The position numbers were made by a program, and so were the translations under genes. DNA of 64,000 nt from Acidobacteriota bacterium (lineage in GTDB: Bacteria > Acidobacteriota > Thermoanaerobaculia > Multivoradales > JBCCEF01). The stretch covers positions 44,805 through 108,804 of the forward strand of contig JBCCEF010000017.1 in the NCBI GenBank assembly GCA_039030395.1, given 5' to 3'. This document shows, in pieces, positions 14,807 to 23,724 of this stretch. The first letter of the stretch is position 1; the number at the start of each line of letters is the position of its first letter. The notes under the pieces are model-generated. The model saw nothing but the letters and a program-made list of their open reading frames with translations, was not told the DNA's origin and made no database searches.

Positions 14807-17797
14807 ATGACCAGACTTCCTAGAGATTCGACTCCGTTTTGTCTCGGCGACTGGACCGTCGATCCGACCGGCGGCACCCTGCGCCGGGGAAAGACCGTGC
14901 GGCGACTGCGTCCGCAGGAGATGGAGCTCCTCAAGGTTCTGGTGGCTCGAGAGGGTCAGGTGGTAACCCGGGAGGAATTGCTGGATGCGGTGTGGGGCGA
15001 GATCGCCGTGGAAGAGAGCGCGTTGTCGAGGTGTGTTTCACTCATTCGGAAGGGCCTTGGAGATCGAGTTCGCAGGCCTTTGTACATCGAGACGGTGCCG
15101 AAGCGCGGCTATCGGCTGATCGCGGAGGTCGGTCCGGCGCCCTCGGTCGATGAGTCGGAGCTCCCGGCGGCGGACAAGTCTTCTCCTGTCGTCGGACCGA
15201 AACGCCGGGTCCCATCCGATCCCTCTCGTCGGCGAGGGGTCGCGATGCTGGTGGCCGCGGTGGTGCTAGCGATTGTAGGTGCCCGCTGGATCGCCACCGT
15301 TTTGCCGTCGGCTTCCTCGGGAAGCGCCTCGGCGGCGTCCGAATCCGAGGTACCCGTGGCCCTCCCCACCTTAGTGGTACCGGCGTTTCGTAATCTGGCC
15401 GAGGTACCGGAGCACGACTGGTTGTCCGAAGGACTGGCGGAGATGCTGGCGACCGAGTTGGCGTTCTCGCCGCGCATTCATCTTGTGCCGCGGGAGCTTT
15501 TGTACTTGCGCGAGTGGGAAGGCTATGGCGGCACCGAGGCTCGCGGCCTGGGAGCGGACTGGATCCTGCGCGGAGCGTTCTTGCTGGAGGACCGCGACGG
15601 TACCGTGCGCCTGGACCTGAAATTGGTGAACGCGAACACCGAACGAATGTTTGCGGTGCCCACCCAAGCCGGTGCGCGGAAGGACCTTGCAATCCTGGTC
15701 GGCGAAGCCGGCCGTGCGGCGCGTCGCAGCCTCGCCCAAGTCTTGGCCGGCGAGGGAGCGGCCCTCGCCGAGGACGGATCGGTTCCCACCCCCGCCTCCG
15801 ATCCGGGAGCCGTGCGGCTCTATGTGGAGGCCATGGCTCTGCTCGGGAGCTACCGACCCAAGGAGGCGCGAGACACCCTAGGCGATGCCCTCGCCAAGGC
15901 ACCGAATCAACCCTTCATGCAGCTCGCATTGGCGGATAGCTGGCGGAGCCTCGGCCGCCAGGAGGATGCCGTGGCGGCGGCGGACGGGGCTCGCTCCTCG
16001 GCTGAGGCGCTACCCCGGCATCAGCGCCTGTGGGTCGAGGCGCGCGCCCAGGGCATGGCCTCTCGATGGATCGAAGCGGCGGCGCTCTACCGAGAACTCT
16101 GGGATGCCTACCCCGGTAATCTGGAGTTTGGCCTGGACCTGGTCGGCGCCTTGCGCGGAGCGCGGGACTTTCCGGCGGCCCTCGAAGCGCTGGCGGAGGT
16201 GCGCGGCCGAGCCGAACCGCATGCCGTGGATCCTCGCGTGGACTACGAAGAAGCTTCGACGGCGCGGCTGATGGGAGAGCACCAACGGGCAGCCGAGGCA
16301 GCCCGTCGCGCCCTCGCCCGGTCCGTTGGTCCCGAACCTTCTAGGCTGACCGCTCGTGCGACTCTGATCGTGGCTCAGAGTCTTTATGCGATGGATCAGC
16401 CGGCCGAGGCAGCCGAGCAGATGGATCTCGCCATGGAGTCGTTCCGTCGCTTGGGAGACCGCCGAAGCCTGGCCTGGGCGCAGGCGAGCCGCGGCAACTG
16501 GCGATACCACGAGGGCCGGCTTGACGAGGCCGCTGAACAGCTGGAGGAGAGCATCGCTTCCTTCGAGGACCTCGGAGATCAACTTGGGGTGTCCGTGGCG
16601 ACCCGGCACCTCGCCCAGGTGTGGCTCGCGCAGGGGCACAGCGACCAAGCCTTCGAGGTGCTGGAGGAATGCCTGGAATTCGCTCGCCGGACGAACGATC
16701 TCTTCGAGCAGGCCCAGCATCTCAACGCCATCGGCATTGCCCACAATCAACTCGGCCGCCCGGAGGAGGCGATCGCCGCGTACAGCGAAGCGCACGTCCT
16801 CTATCGCCGCAGCGGCAACCGGGAGATGGAAGCCATCACCCTCTACAACGTGGCGACGGTGATCCAGTCCCGAGGGCGTATTGCCGACGCGGCGGAGAGG
16901 TTTCGCCAGGCGGCGATCAGTTTTCGCCATCTGGAGAACGACTACGCTCTGGCGACAGTGCAGCATGCGCTGGCGCTGGTGGCGCGGTACGAGGGAAATC
17001 TGTCCGAGGCCGAGGCGGCGGTGCAGGGCACCGAGAGCTTTGCTCGTCGGGTCGGCAATCACCGGCTCCTGGCGCAGGCCCTCATCGGCCGGCTAACGTT
17101 CCAGATCGAGCGCGGCCGTTGGCAAGAAGCACGGCAAATCTTGGCGGAGGTCGACGACGTGCTCGCGCAGCTCGGCGACGCCGGCTACCGGGCCGAAGGG
17201 CTGCGTTTTCGGTACCAGTTGCAGCTCGCAGCGGGTGAATTCGTGGAGGCTGAAGAGGCCGTTCGCCGAGCCCTGGACTTCGCCCGGGAGCACGACCTAC
17301 CCACCGACCTGGCTTACGACGCACTGGCTTCGGCTCTAGTGGCTCAGGGGCGGGTCGAAGAAGCGGCCGCCGCTCTGGCGCGGAGCGGCTCTCTGGAGGG
17401 CCGCGGTTTCGATCCCCTTGAACGGCGGCTGCTGGCGGCGCGCATCGCCAGCGCCGACGGGCGACCGGAAGATGCGCGCAATCTGCTGGCCGGCGTGCAG
17501 CAATTTGCCACCGAAGGCGGCAACTGGCTGCTGCGGATCCAAGCCGAAGCCGCCCTGGCGGAGTTGGACCTCCGTGGATCCGAAGATCAAGAGGCTCGCC
17601 AGCGCCTTGCAGCCTTGGAAGACCAGGCCCGCGAAAAGGGCTTCACGAGTCTCGCGGCGCGCATCGCCGGTTGGGCAGAAAAAAGGGTGGGGCGCCGGAA
17701 GACGCCCCGGAGGAGGACTGCAAGCCTTACGATCAGTGGCGGTCCGTCGGTCCGTCGGTCGCCAGATCGAGGAAGCGATGACTTGCCGCCGGCGTGA
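14807..17797 (+). CDS. Membrane-anchored winged-helix transcriptional regulator with TPR sensor region (CadC-like)
   Basis: The ~996-residue product starts with a Trans_reg_C (OmpR/PhoB-type) DNA-binding domain of about 100 residues (RRLRPQEMELLKVLVAREGQ, LSRCVSLIRKGLGD, YIETVPKRGYRLIAEV). A Pro/Ser linker follows, then one membrane span at about residue 150 (GVAMLVAAVVLAIVGARWIA). Next is a FlgO/TolB-N-like domain (LPTLVVPAFRNLAEVPEHDW, SEGLAEMLATELAF), then about 600 residues of TPR repeats (for example HQRAAEAARRALARS). It is a one-component sensor with cytoplasmic DNA binding and periplasmic sensing. ATG 14807 is chosen because GAGGAG sits 9 bases upstream. The last ~35 residues are basic and low-complexity. 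Confidence 0.85.
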   Translation: MTRLPRDSTPFCLGDWTVDPTGGTLRRGKTVRRLRPQEMELLKVLVAREGQVVTREELLDAVWGEIAVEESALSRCVSLIRKGLGDRVRRPLYIETVPKRGYRLIAEVGPAPSVDESELPAADKSSPVVGPKRRVPSDPSRRRGVAMLVAAVVLAIVGARWIATVLPSASSGSASAASESEVPVALPTLVVPAFRNLAEVPEHDWLSEGLAEMLATELAFSPRIHLVPRELLYLREWEGYGGTEARGLGADWILRGAFLLEDRDGTVRLDLKLVNANTERMFAVPTQAGARKDLAILVGEAGRAARRSLAQVLAGEGAALAEDGSVPTPASDPGAVRLYVEAMALLGSYRPKEARDTLGDALAKAPNQPFMQLALADSWRSLGRQEDAVAAADGARSSAEALPRHQRLWVEARAQGMASRWIEAAALYRELWDAYPGNLEFGLDLVGALRGARDFPAALEALAEVRGRAEPHAVDPRVDYEEASTARLMGEHQRAAEAARRALARSVGPEPSRLTARATLIVAQSLYAMDQPAEAAEQMDLAMESFRRLGDRRSLAWAQASRGNWRYHEGRLDEAAEQLEESIASFEDLGDQLGVSVATRHLAQVWLAQGHSDQAFEVLEECLEFARRTNDLFEQAQHLNAIGIAHNQLGRPEEAIAAYSEAHVLYRRSGNREMEAITLYNVATVIQSRGRIADAAERFRQAAISFRHLENDYALATVQHALALVARYEGNLSEAEAAVQGTESFARRVGNHRLLAQALIGRLTFQIERGRWQEARQILAEVDDVLAQLGDAGYRAEGLRFRYQLQLAAGEFVEAEEAVRRALDFAREHDLPTDLAYDALASALVAQGRVEEAAAALARSGSLEGRGFDPLERRLLAARIASADGRPEDARNLLAGVQQFATEGGNWLLRIQAEAALAELDLRGSEDQEARQRLAALEDQAREKGFTSLAARIAGWAEKRVGRRKTPRRRTASLTISGGPSVRRSPDRGSDDLPPA

Positions 17798-18076
17798 TCG
17801 TCGGACCGAGATTCCCCTCCAGGGCGGCGCCGTTGGTCACCGCAATCGAGCCGCGTCGGGCATCGCGGGGCGGGCGAAGTCTCCGTAAAATGTCTGCGGG
17901 GTGCAGGAAAAACCTTTGAGAAGCCTTCGATTTTTCTTCGCATTCTCTCCGACGGGTAGGGGGATGTCGGAGGGATGTCGGAGTCGCGGCCGATCGAGGC
18001 CGGCGAGTAGACTGGGCGTCACAACGACTCACTGTCGAACGTTGTCCCCTCGCGAACCGTTCCGGAGACGAAGTCC

Positions 18077-19096
18077 ATGAGAAAGATCCTGACCGCCGTC
18101 CTCGTGCTCGCCTTCCTTTCGCTGCCGATTCTGGCGGAAGAGGAGCCCCTCCTCACCATCGAAAAGCTGACGGACGGGGTGTTCGCCTTCCTGCCTACGG
18201 AGGAGGCGCAAGCCGCGTGGCGGGCGATCAGCAACTCCGGCGCGGTGGTGCTCGACGATGGCGTGCTGGTGTTTGATTCCCACTGGACGCCGGCCCACGT
18301 CGAGGCGGCGCGGGCGCTGCTCAAGGGACACACCGACCTGCCGATCCGCTACGCGGTGCTGAGTCACCACCACGGCGACCACTCCGGGGGCGCCTGGGCC
18401 TATGCCGGCCGCGCCTATGCTGGCGGCGAGGTGGAGATCATCAGCCATCACGCCAACCGCGAGCTCTTGGAGAACGACCTCGAAACCACCCCCGAGGAAC
18501 TGCCGGCGCAGATCGAGCAGCAGCACAAGATGCTCGAGTCGATCGAAGATCCGGCCCAGCGGGAGCGCATGCTCACCGCCGTGCGCTATTCAGAAGAGCT
18601 GCTGGCGCGTATCGCGAGCGACGCCGTGCCGCCGCTCGCCACCCTCACCTTCGAGAAAAGCGTGGTGCTGCACCGCGGGCGCCCGGTGGAAATCCACTTC
18701 CTCGGACGCGGTCACACCCGGGGCGATGCAATCCTGTTCTTGCCGGAAGAAAAGATCGTCTTCCTCGGCGACCTGCTCTTCCACCGCACCCTGCCCAACC
18801 TGAATGATGGCTTCAGCAAAGAGTGGATCGCAACCCTCGAGAAGGTGCTCGAACTGGAGCCCGCCACGGTCGTCCCGGGCCACGGCGCCGTCACCGACGC
18901 CGACGGCATCCGTCACTTCATCGGCTACCTGAAGTGGCTGCGTTCGGCGGTCGAGCCCTTCGCGAAAGACAACGCGGGAGCGGCTGCGGCGGTGGAGGGC
19001 ATCGAGCTGCCGGAGAAATATGCCGAGTTCGAGTTCACCATGTTCTTCCCGGGCAACGTGCGCAAGGTTTACGAGGAGATGGTGACGGGGGAGTGA
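18077..19096 (+). CDS. Exported MBL-fold metallo-hydrolase
   Basis: The 339-residue product has a signal peptide (MRKILTAVLVLAFLSLPILA) and a metallo-beta-lactamase fold. The metal motif HHHGDH gives His97, His99, Asp101 and His102; then GRGHTRGDAILFLPEE, the bridging Asp in FLGDLLFHR, and the last His in VVPGHGAVTD. The closest style is the QuiPA/class B-like exported hydrolases rather than true beta-lactamases. The substrate is unknown. The start is preceded by GGAGACGAAG. The 3' end faces the DUF4143 remnant. Confidence 0.83.
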   Translation: MRKILTAVLVLAFLSLPILAEEEPLLTIEKLTDGVFAFLPTEEAQAAWRAISNSGAVVLDDGVLVFDSHWTPAHVEAARALLKGHTDLPIRYAVLSHHHGDHSGGAWAYAGRAYAGGEVEIISHHANRELLENDLETTPEELPAQIEQQHKMLESIEDPAQRERMLTAVRYSEELLARIASDAVPPLATLTFEKSVVLHRGRPVEIHFLGRGHTRGDAILFLPEEKIVFLGDLLFHRTLPNLNDGFSKEWIATLEKVLELEPATVVPGHGAVTDADGIRHFIGYLKWLRSAVEPFAKDNAGAAAAVEGIELPEKYAEFEFTMFFPGNVRKVYEEMVTGE

Positions 19097-19103
19097 CGGG
19101 TCG

Positions 19104-19403
19104 CTACCAGTCCATCTGCTGAATCTGGATCCACGGCACCGCCAGTCCCCCGGAGCGCCTCATCGAGCGCGATCCGCCGTAGAGAATCCGGGGGTCCGTT
19201 TCGAGGTGCGGCTGCGCCTGCGCCAGCTCTTCGGTGAGCCGGCGCGGACCATCGAGGAAGTGACCGGAGAAGGTGGCGGCGGACTTGGCTTCGGCGACGA
19301 TCAAGCGGTTGCCCGCTTCGATCAACAGGTCGATCTCCAGACCGCGGTCCTGCCGCAGGTGGAACATGCGTGGCGGTCGGCCGCGGTGTAGGCGCGCCTT
19401 GAG
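19104..19403 (-). pseudogene. Remnant of an AAA-ATPase of the DUF4143 family (C-terminal end only)
   Basis: The frame encodes ILKARLHRGRPPRMFHLRQD, then RGLEIDLLIEAGNRLIVAEA and KSAATFSGHF. This is the C-terminal nuclease-like domain (D...E.K core) of bacterial DUF4143 ATPases. An in-frame TAG immediately precedes ILKARL and nothing upstream encodes the ATPase half. The remaining ORF starts at ATG 19367 (87 residues). It therefore looks like a decayed gene truncated at its 5' side where the Phd/VapC pair now starts, consistent with insertion or deletion at this site. Confidence 0.6.
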
Positions 19404-19435
19404 GATCTACGATCGTCGGTCGCTGGGGATTGACT

Positions 19436-19457
19436 AGGTAGCCTCTAGAGGCTACCT
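19436..19457. promoter_or_regulatory. Perfect 22-bp palindrome upstream of the Phd/VapC pair (candidate autoregulatory operator)
   Basis: The half-site AGGTAGCCTCT is followed immediately by its exact reverse complement AGAGGCTACCT, with no spacer. It ends 7 bases before the antitoxin ATG at 19465, where it could cover the promoter or ribosome-binding region. Perfect palindromes here are the normal binding sites of Phd/YefM-type antitoxins. The start of the antitoxin has no obvious Shine-Dalgarno sequence, so the transcript may be leaderless or nearly so. Confidence 0.75.
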
Positions 19458-19464
19458 TGTGGTC

Positions 19465-19755
19465 ATGCATGCGGTCGGCCTCAAGGCGCTAAAGAATCAG
19501 CTCAGCAAGTTCGTTCGCTTGGCGGAGAGCGGCGAGACGGTCCTGGTGACGGACCGGGATCGTGTGGTTGCCGAGATTGGGCCGCCTCGCGCAGAGCGCA
19601 GTCCACGCAAGGCAGATGCATTTCTTGCGGAGGCGATTCGACAGGGATTGATCACACCGCCAGCCTTGAAATCGCACTCGGTTCCGCCCCGCAGGCCTAT
19701 CGCGCCCTGGGAAGAAATCGCCGCAGAACTCGACGAGGATCGGGCGGATCGTTGA
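19465..19755 (+). CDS. Phd/YefM family antitoxin
   Basis: The ~96-residue product starts MHAVGLKALKNQLSKFVRLA and continues with SGETVLVTDRDRVVAEI, the Phd/YefM fold that binds DNA and inhibits its toxin. The C-terminal half (PRRPIAPWEEIAAELDED) is the toxin-binding tail. I prefer ATG 19465 to the GTG two codons earlier because the fold begins there. It overlaps the PIN toxin gene by 4 bases (TTGA). Confidence 0.82.
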   Translation: MHAVGLKALKNQLSKFVRLAESGETVLVTDRDRVVAEIGPPRAERSPRKADAFLAEAIRQGLITPPALKSHSVPPRRPIAPWEEIAAELDEDRADR

Positions 19756-20138
19756 TCTACCTTGACACGTCCGTCGTACTAGCTCATCTACTCAGTGAAA
19801 CCCTTGCTCCTCCTGAGGGCATTTGGGAAGAGGCACTGGTGTCCAGCCGCCTTCTGGAATACGAAGTCTGGAACCGGCTCCATGCTCGAAGGCTGGCCGA
19901 AAGCCACCAGGAAGACGCTCGCCGACTGCTAGGCCAGATTGCATTCATAGAACTTGCGTCGACGGTTCTGGCGAGGGTACTCCAGCCGTTTCCTGTGCCC
20001 GTTCGAACTCTAGATTCGATCCACTTGGCATCCGTCCTCTACCTTGTCGACCAGCACCAAACCGTCTCGCTGTTGACCTTCGATCACAGGATGGCCGAGG
20101 CTGCTGGCTCTTTGGGGATTCCGCTGTTTGAAGCGTAG
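19752..20138 (+). CDS. PIN-domain ribonuclease toxin (VapC-like) paired with a Phd-type antitoxin
   Basis: The 128-residue PIN domain begins MIYLDTSVVLAHLLSET (first Asp ligand). It has the central acidic site in SSRLLEYEVWNRLHARR, the TLDSIHLASVL helix with the third Asp, and LLTFDHRMAEAA at the end. The start is TTG at 19752, coupled to the antitoxin stop. A Phd-type antitoxin with a PIN toxin is a common hybrid pairing. Confidence 0.82.
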   Translation: MIYLDTSVVLAHLLSETLAPPEGIWEEALVSSRLLEYEVWNRLHARRLAESHQEDARRLLGQIAFIELASTVLARVLQPFPVPVRTLDSIHLASVLYLVDQHQTVSLLTFDHRMAEAAGSLGIPLFEA

Positions 20139-20162
20139 AGCGCTGTACCGGGCTACCGACGT

Positions 20163-20432
20163 CTATGCCGGCTCCAGGGTAGCCACCACCTTCCGCCGCC
20201 GATCCGTCCACACTCGGTGGATCGGGATCACCACTGGCAGCAGCATGAACACCCAGCCGGGGACTCCCGGAGTCGTCGGCGGGGCGACCAGGGCGGACAG
20301 GACACCGTAACCGGCGAGGATGGCCCAGACGCGGATATCGGTGCGGGGGTCGAAGCGTTCGAGGGCGTTCAGGCGGAGGGATTCACGGCGCCTCCAGGCG
20401 TGGACGTAGAGCAGGGCGATGAGGCCGGACAT
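20163..20432 (-). CDS. Small membrane protein of unknown function
   Basis: From ATG 20432 the product is 89 residues with three hydrophobic segments (MSGLIALLYVHAW, IRVWAILAGYGVLSALVAPP, WVFMLLPVVIPIHRVW) and a basic cytoplasmic C-terminus. In-frame sequence upstream (VARPHISSTYGFAA) also looks protein-like, so the real start could lie further up at a rare codon and the protein be a little longer. It follows pstB on the same strand, 73 bases away. Not recognised. Confidence 0.5.
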   Translation of the reverse strand: MSGLIALLYVHAWRRRESLRLNALERFDPRTDIRVWAILAGYGVLSALVAPPTTPGVPGWVFMLLPVVIPIHRVWTDRRRKVVATLEPA

Positions 20433-20505
20433 GGCGGCAAAACCGTACGTCGAGGAGATGTGGGGCCGGGCGACAATGCCTACGCGGGTGCATCGGCCCT
20501 CGTAG

Positions 20506-21426
20506 CTAGCCGAACCGGCCGGTGATGTAATCCTCGGTCTGCTTCTTGATCGGCTTGACGAAGAGCTTGTCTGTCTCGCCGTACTCGATCAGGTCGCCGA
20601 GGTAGAGGAAGGCCGTGTAGTCGGACACGCGGGAGGCTTGTTGCATGTTGTGGGTGACGATCACCTGGGTGTACTCGTCCTTCAACTCTTGCATCAGTTC
20701 CTCGACCTTGGCGGTGGCGATGGGGTCGAGGGCGGAGCAGGGCTCGTCGAGCAGGATGACCTCCGGCTCGACGGCGATCGCGCGGGCGATGCAGAGGCGC
20801 TGCTGTTGGCCGCCGGAGAGGCCGAGGGCCGAGTCGTCCAGGCGGTCCTTGACCTCGTCCCACAGGGCGGCGCCGCGCAGGCTCTTTTCGACGATGTTGT
20901 CGAGGTCATTCTTCTTGGTGATGCCCTGCAGCTTGCAGCCGTAGGCGACATTCTCCCAGATGGACTTGGGGAACGGGTTGGACTTCTGGAACACCATGCC
21001 GATGCGCTTGCGCAGCAGGTAGACGTCGATGTCCTCGGCATAGAGGTTCTCGCCTTCGAACAAGACCTCACCTTCGATGCGGGCGATGTCCACCAGGTCG
21101 TTGAGCCGGTTTAGGCAGCGCAGTAGGGTGGACTTGCCGCAGCCGGAGGGACCGATGAAGGCGGTGATCTGCTTTTCCGGGATGTCGAGAGAGATGTCCC
21201 GCAAAGCCTGTTTCGTGCCGTAGTAGAGCGAGAGGTCCCGGATCTGGAAGATTGGATTCTCGATGTCCGGCCGGATCGCGTCGTCCTCTTCCTGGGCCGC
21301 CGGCGAGGGCGAGCGGTCGATCATCGCCGGGTCCGGACCTACGGTGTCCGAATTGAAGCGGTCTTGGGACATCGGATCTGGCGTCCTCTTATTGGGGGAC
21401 GAGGACTCTCGGATCGGCTGCTGCAT
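20506..21426 (-). CDS. pstB: Phosphate ABC transporter ATP-binding protein PstB
   Basis: This is a ~250-residue ABC ATPase after a ~45-residue acidic N-terminal extension. Walker A is GPSGCGKST, with the PstB-typical [11 protein letters not shown] right after it. The Q-loop is [21 protein letters not shown], the signature [14 protein letters not shown], Walker [14 protein letters not shown] and the H-loop [12 protein letters not shown]. It powers high-affinity phosphate import with PstSCA, none of which is in this window. Two starts are possible (21426 and 21372). It lies 60 bases after phoU on the same strand. Confidence 0.93.
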   Translation of the reverse strand: MQQPIRESSSPNKRTPDPMSQDRFNSDTVGPDPAMIDRSPSPAAQEEDDAIRPDIENPIFQIRDLSLYYGTKQALRDISLDIPEKQITAFIGPSGCGKSTLLRCLNRLNDLVDIARIEGEVLFEGENLYAEDIDVYLLRKRIGMVFQKSNPFPKSIWENVAYGCKLQGITKKNDLDNIVEKSLRGAALWDEVKDRLDDSALGLSGGQQQRLCIARAIAVEPEVILLDEPCSALDPIATAKVEELMQELKDEYTQVIVTHNMQQASRVSDYTAFLYLGDLIEYGETDKLFVKPIKKQTEDYITGRFG

Positions 21427-21486
21427 GGACTCTAGCTCCCAGGGAAAATCGGCCCGACAAGAAGTGCTCAGCGGTCGGGTCTGGAC

Positions 21487-22155
21487 TTATGCGAAGGCCT
21501 TCGCTTCGGAGTGGCGGACATCGCGGCCTTCAACGTAGTAAATGACCTCTTCGGCAATGTTGGTCGCATGATCGGCGATGCGTTCGAGATTCCGGGCGAT
21601 CAGCAGCAGGTGGAGAGCCCGGCTGACGGTTTTCGGTTCCTCGATCATGAAGGTCAGCAGTTCGCGGAAGAGCTGCCGGTAGATGCTGTCGATGCCGTCG
21701 TCCTCTTGGCACACCTTGGCGGCCAGTTCGGTGTTGCGATGGCAGAAGGCGTCGAGGCTCTCGCGCACCATGCCCTGGGCCATCTCCGACATGCGCGGAA
21801 TGTCGATATAGGGCTTCAAGGGCGGCTCTTCGTTGAGCTTGCGGGCAGACTCGACAATGTTGACCGCCGAATCCCCGATGCGTTCGAGGTCGTTGGTCAT
21901 CTTCAAGGTGGCGACCAGAAAACGCAGATCCACCGCCGCCGGCTGGTTGCGCGCCATGGTCGCGAGGCAAGCTTCGTCAATGTCCATTTCGATCTGATCC
22001 ACCTCTTCGTCCTGGTGGATGACCTCGGCGATGAGCGCTTCGTCGCGCTCGACCAGGGCGCGGATGGCCTTGTCGATCATCTGTTCGACCAGCCCTCCCA
22101 TGCGCAGCAGGGTGTGCCGAATGTGTTCGAGTTGCTGGTCCAGGTGCCGTTCCAT
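21487..22155 (-). CDS. phoU: Phosphate signalling protein PhoU
   Basis: The 222-residue product is two tandem three-helix PhoU repeats. The metal-cluster motifs of the family are present: DEEVDQIEMDIDEAC, TNDLERIGDSAVNIVE in the first repeat and ARNLERIADHATNIAEEVIY in the second. PhoU links PstB to PhoR and keeps the Pho response off in high phosphate. ATG 22155 is preferred because GGCAAGGAC lies before it and similarity begins at MERHLDQQLEHI. phoU comes before pstB here, the reverse of the enterobacterial order. Confidence 0.93.
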   Translation of the reverse strand: MERHLDQQLEHIRHTLLRMGGLVEQMIDKAIRALVERDEALIAEVIHQDEEVDQIEMDIDEACLATMARNQPAAVDLRFLVATLKMTNDLERIGDSAVNIVESARKLNEEPPLKPYIDIPRMSEMAQGMVRESLDAFCHRNTELAAKVCQEDDGIDSIYRQLFRELLTFMIEEPKTVSRALHLLLIARNLERIADHATNIAEEVIYYVEGRDVRHSEAKAFA

Positions 22156-22434
22156 GGTGTCCTTGCCCTTCAAGAAAAGGCGCGCGGCGATGGAGTGCGC
22201 GCGACCTCGAAAGCGTTATCGAAGAAATCCGGAGAGCCCGGAGGAGCTCCGAAAATGATGCCGATCCGCTGCTCCTGCTGCAACGACGGAGCGGTAGCTT
22301 TCGGTAGAACCGGTGGGCACACCCCGTGGATGCGCCGAGAACCCTACCGAAGGCTGCCTGCAACCTTGCAACGCGACCGTGACAGCGATGCGACGATCGG
22401 GCGGTGCAGCAGTCCGCTCGGCGGCCGATCGCCC

Positions 22435-23460
22435 CTAGCTATCGATGGGTACGGGCCGATAATCGAAGAGCGCTAGCGCCCGGAGCACGTCTTTGCGCGT
22501 TGTGGGCTCTTGCCGCGGATCGCACATTTCCCACAGCGAGGGCCAGGTGATGCAACCAGTCCGTTCGGAGGCGTCCGCTTCGCTGCACAGCGATGGCCAA
22601 CGATCCGAATCACCTCCCGCCTGCTCGCGGTCCACCCTTATGGTGCCCTGCTGGAAGCTCCAAGACAAGGGGGCACCCCATTCGACGAGCCCTACGCGGT
22701 AGCGTACTTCGACGCTGGCCGGCCGCCCGGCGATGAGATCGAACACCAGCGCTTCCGGTGCGAAGCGGGCGCGATGCAGATAGCCGCCGTCGTCCTGCTC
22801 TTGGTGCTGCTCGAGGGCAACCCGCACCACATAGCGGCCGACGGGGAGTGCTTGCTCGAAGGTCACCGGATCGCGACGGGCGAGTAGCTTGCTGGTGGGG
22901 ACGTAGGACAGCGGTTTGCCGTTCAGGTAGACGTAGAAGGCCTCCGGCGCGCCATCGGATTTCGATTCGAATTGCGATGAAAGGCGGAAGGAGACCGGCA
23001 CGGTTTCTTCCTCGGCCCCTTGCGGTGGCGCGGAGGGCCGAGGAATCACTGCATCAGCAGGGTCGTTGGCGACGGTCGGTTTCGCGGGAGCGGCGGTTTT
23101 TTGGCTCTCGTCGTCCTCTTTCGCCGGAGGTGTCTCCACTCCCTCGCCGGAAGGTTCGGCCGCCGAGGTGGCGGCCGCTTCGACTTCGCCGCCGAGAAGC
23201 GCCGTCAGAAGGCGGTCACTGGCGCCGGCGTCCTTCAATAGCAAGATCTGCCGGGCGCTCAGGGTGGGCAACTCGGTCTGGGCGGCAACCCACTGCAAGA
23301 TCACGCCTTCGGAGATGTCCCCTTCGAGCAGCAAGGCGACTTCTTTGTAGAACCCGTCCGGCGAGGAATCCGCTGAAGAACTCTGGGCGGCGGCCGGGGT
23401 GATCAGCATCAGAAGTGCTGCGATCCACAGGAGGGCGGAGGAGCAGAATCGATGGTTCAT
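22435..23460 (-). CDS. Exported protein of unknown function in the Pho block
   Basis: The 341-residue product has a signal peptide (FCSSALLWIAALLMLITPAAAQ). A short helical domain follows (ILQWVAAQTELPTLSARQIL, LLKDAGASDRLLTALLGG), resembling the small domains that sense or bind at the start of many exported proteins. A Pro/Glu/Ala linker leads to a beta-rich domain (VSFRLSSQFESKSDGAPEAF, VYLNGKPLSYVPTSKLLARR, LPVGRYVVRVALEQHQ). Seven or so cysteines or tryptophans cluster near the C-terminus. Not recognised. It lies between the porin gene and phoU, separated from the porin by structured repeat A. Confidence 0.6.
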   Translation of the reverse strand: MNHRFCSSALLWIAALLMLITPAAAQSSSADSSPDGFYKEVALLLEGDISEGVILQWVAAQTELPTLSARQILLLKDAGASDRLLTALLGGEVEAAATSAAEPSGEGVETPPAKEDDESQKTAAPAKPTVANDPADAVIPRPSAPPQGAEEETVPVSFRLSSQFESKSDGAPEAFYVYLNGKPLSYVPTSKLLARRDPVTFEQALPVGRYVVRVALEQHQEQDDGGYLHRARFAPEALVFDLIAGRPASVEVRYRVGLVEWGAPLSWSFQQGTIRVDREQAGGDSDRWPSLCSEADASERTGCITWPSLWEMCDPRQEPTTRKDVLRALALFDYRPVPIDS

Positions 23461-23576
23461 GGGCGAAGTTTCCCGCGATCGAAAGTTGGTAGCAAGCGCA
23501 AAGCCGTGAGCACGACAAAGGCCGGCGGGGTTGAACCGCCAGACTTCTATTCTTACGTCCTGGGGCAGATGCCAGC

Positions 23577-23724
23577 GCACCGAGCCCAACGGGCGAGGCA
23601 GCGGCGGAGCCGCTGAGGACGGGGGTGAGCCCGCTAGGGCGAGGGGGGCGCCTAGCCCCCCTGAAACCAGGCTAGCAGGCCTGCTGAAAGGACCCGCGAA
23701 GCGGATTCAGCAGTCTGCTAGCTA
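23577..23724 (+). repeat. Structured intergenic repeat, copy A
   Basis: Copy A of a three-member family (others at 50407 and 59644). Read on the plus strand it has successive hairpins: GAGCCC-aac-GGGC, CAGCGGC-gga-GCCGCTG, a conserved linker GGACGGGGGTGAGCCC, GCCC-gcta-GGGC, GGGGGG...CCCCCC, and a terminal stem CTAGCAGG...TCTGCTAG (23672-23721). The terminal stem's inner part is CCGC-GAA-GCGG. The stems differ from the other copies but still pair. The end abuts the minus-strand stop codon of the porin gene (CTA at 23722-23724). It lies between two minus-strand genes. Confidence 0.8.

Noticed and set aside
17690-17725. GC-rich hairpin near the end of the winged-helix/TPR gene that looked like a terminator
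   Set aside because: It lies inside the reading frame and has no T-run after it.
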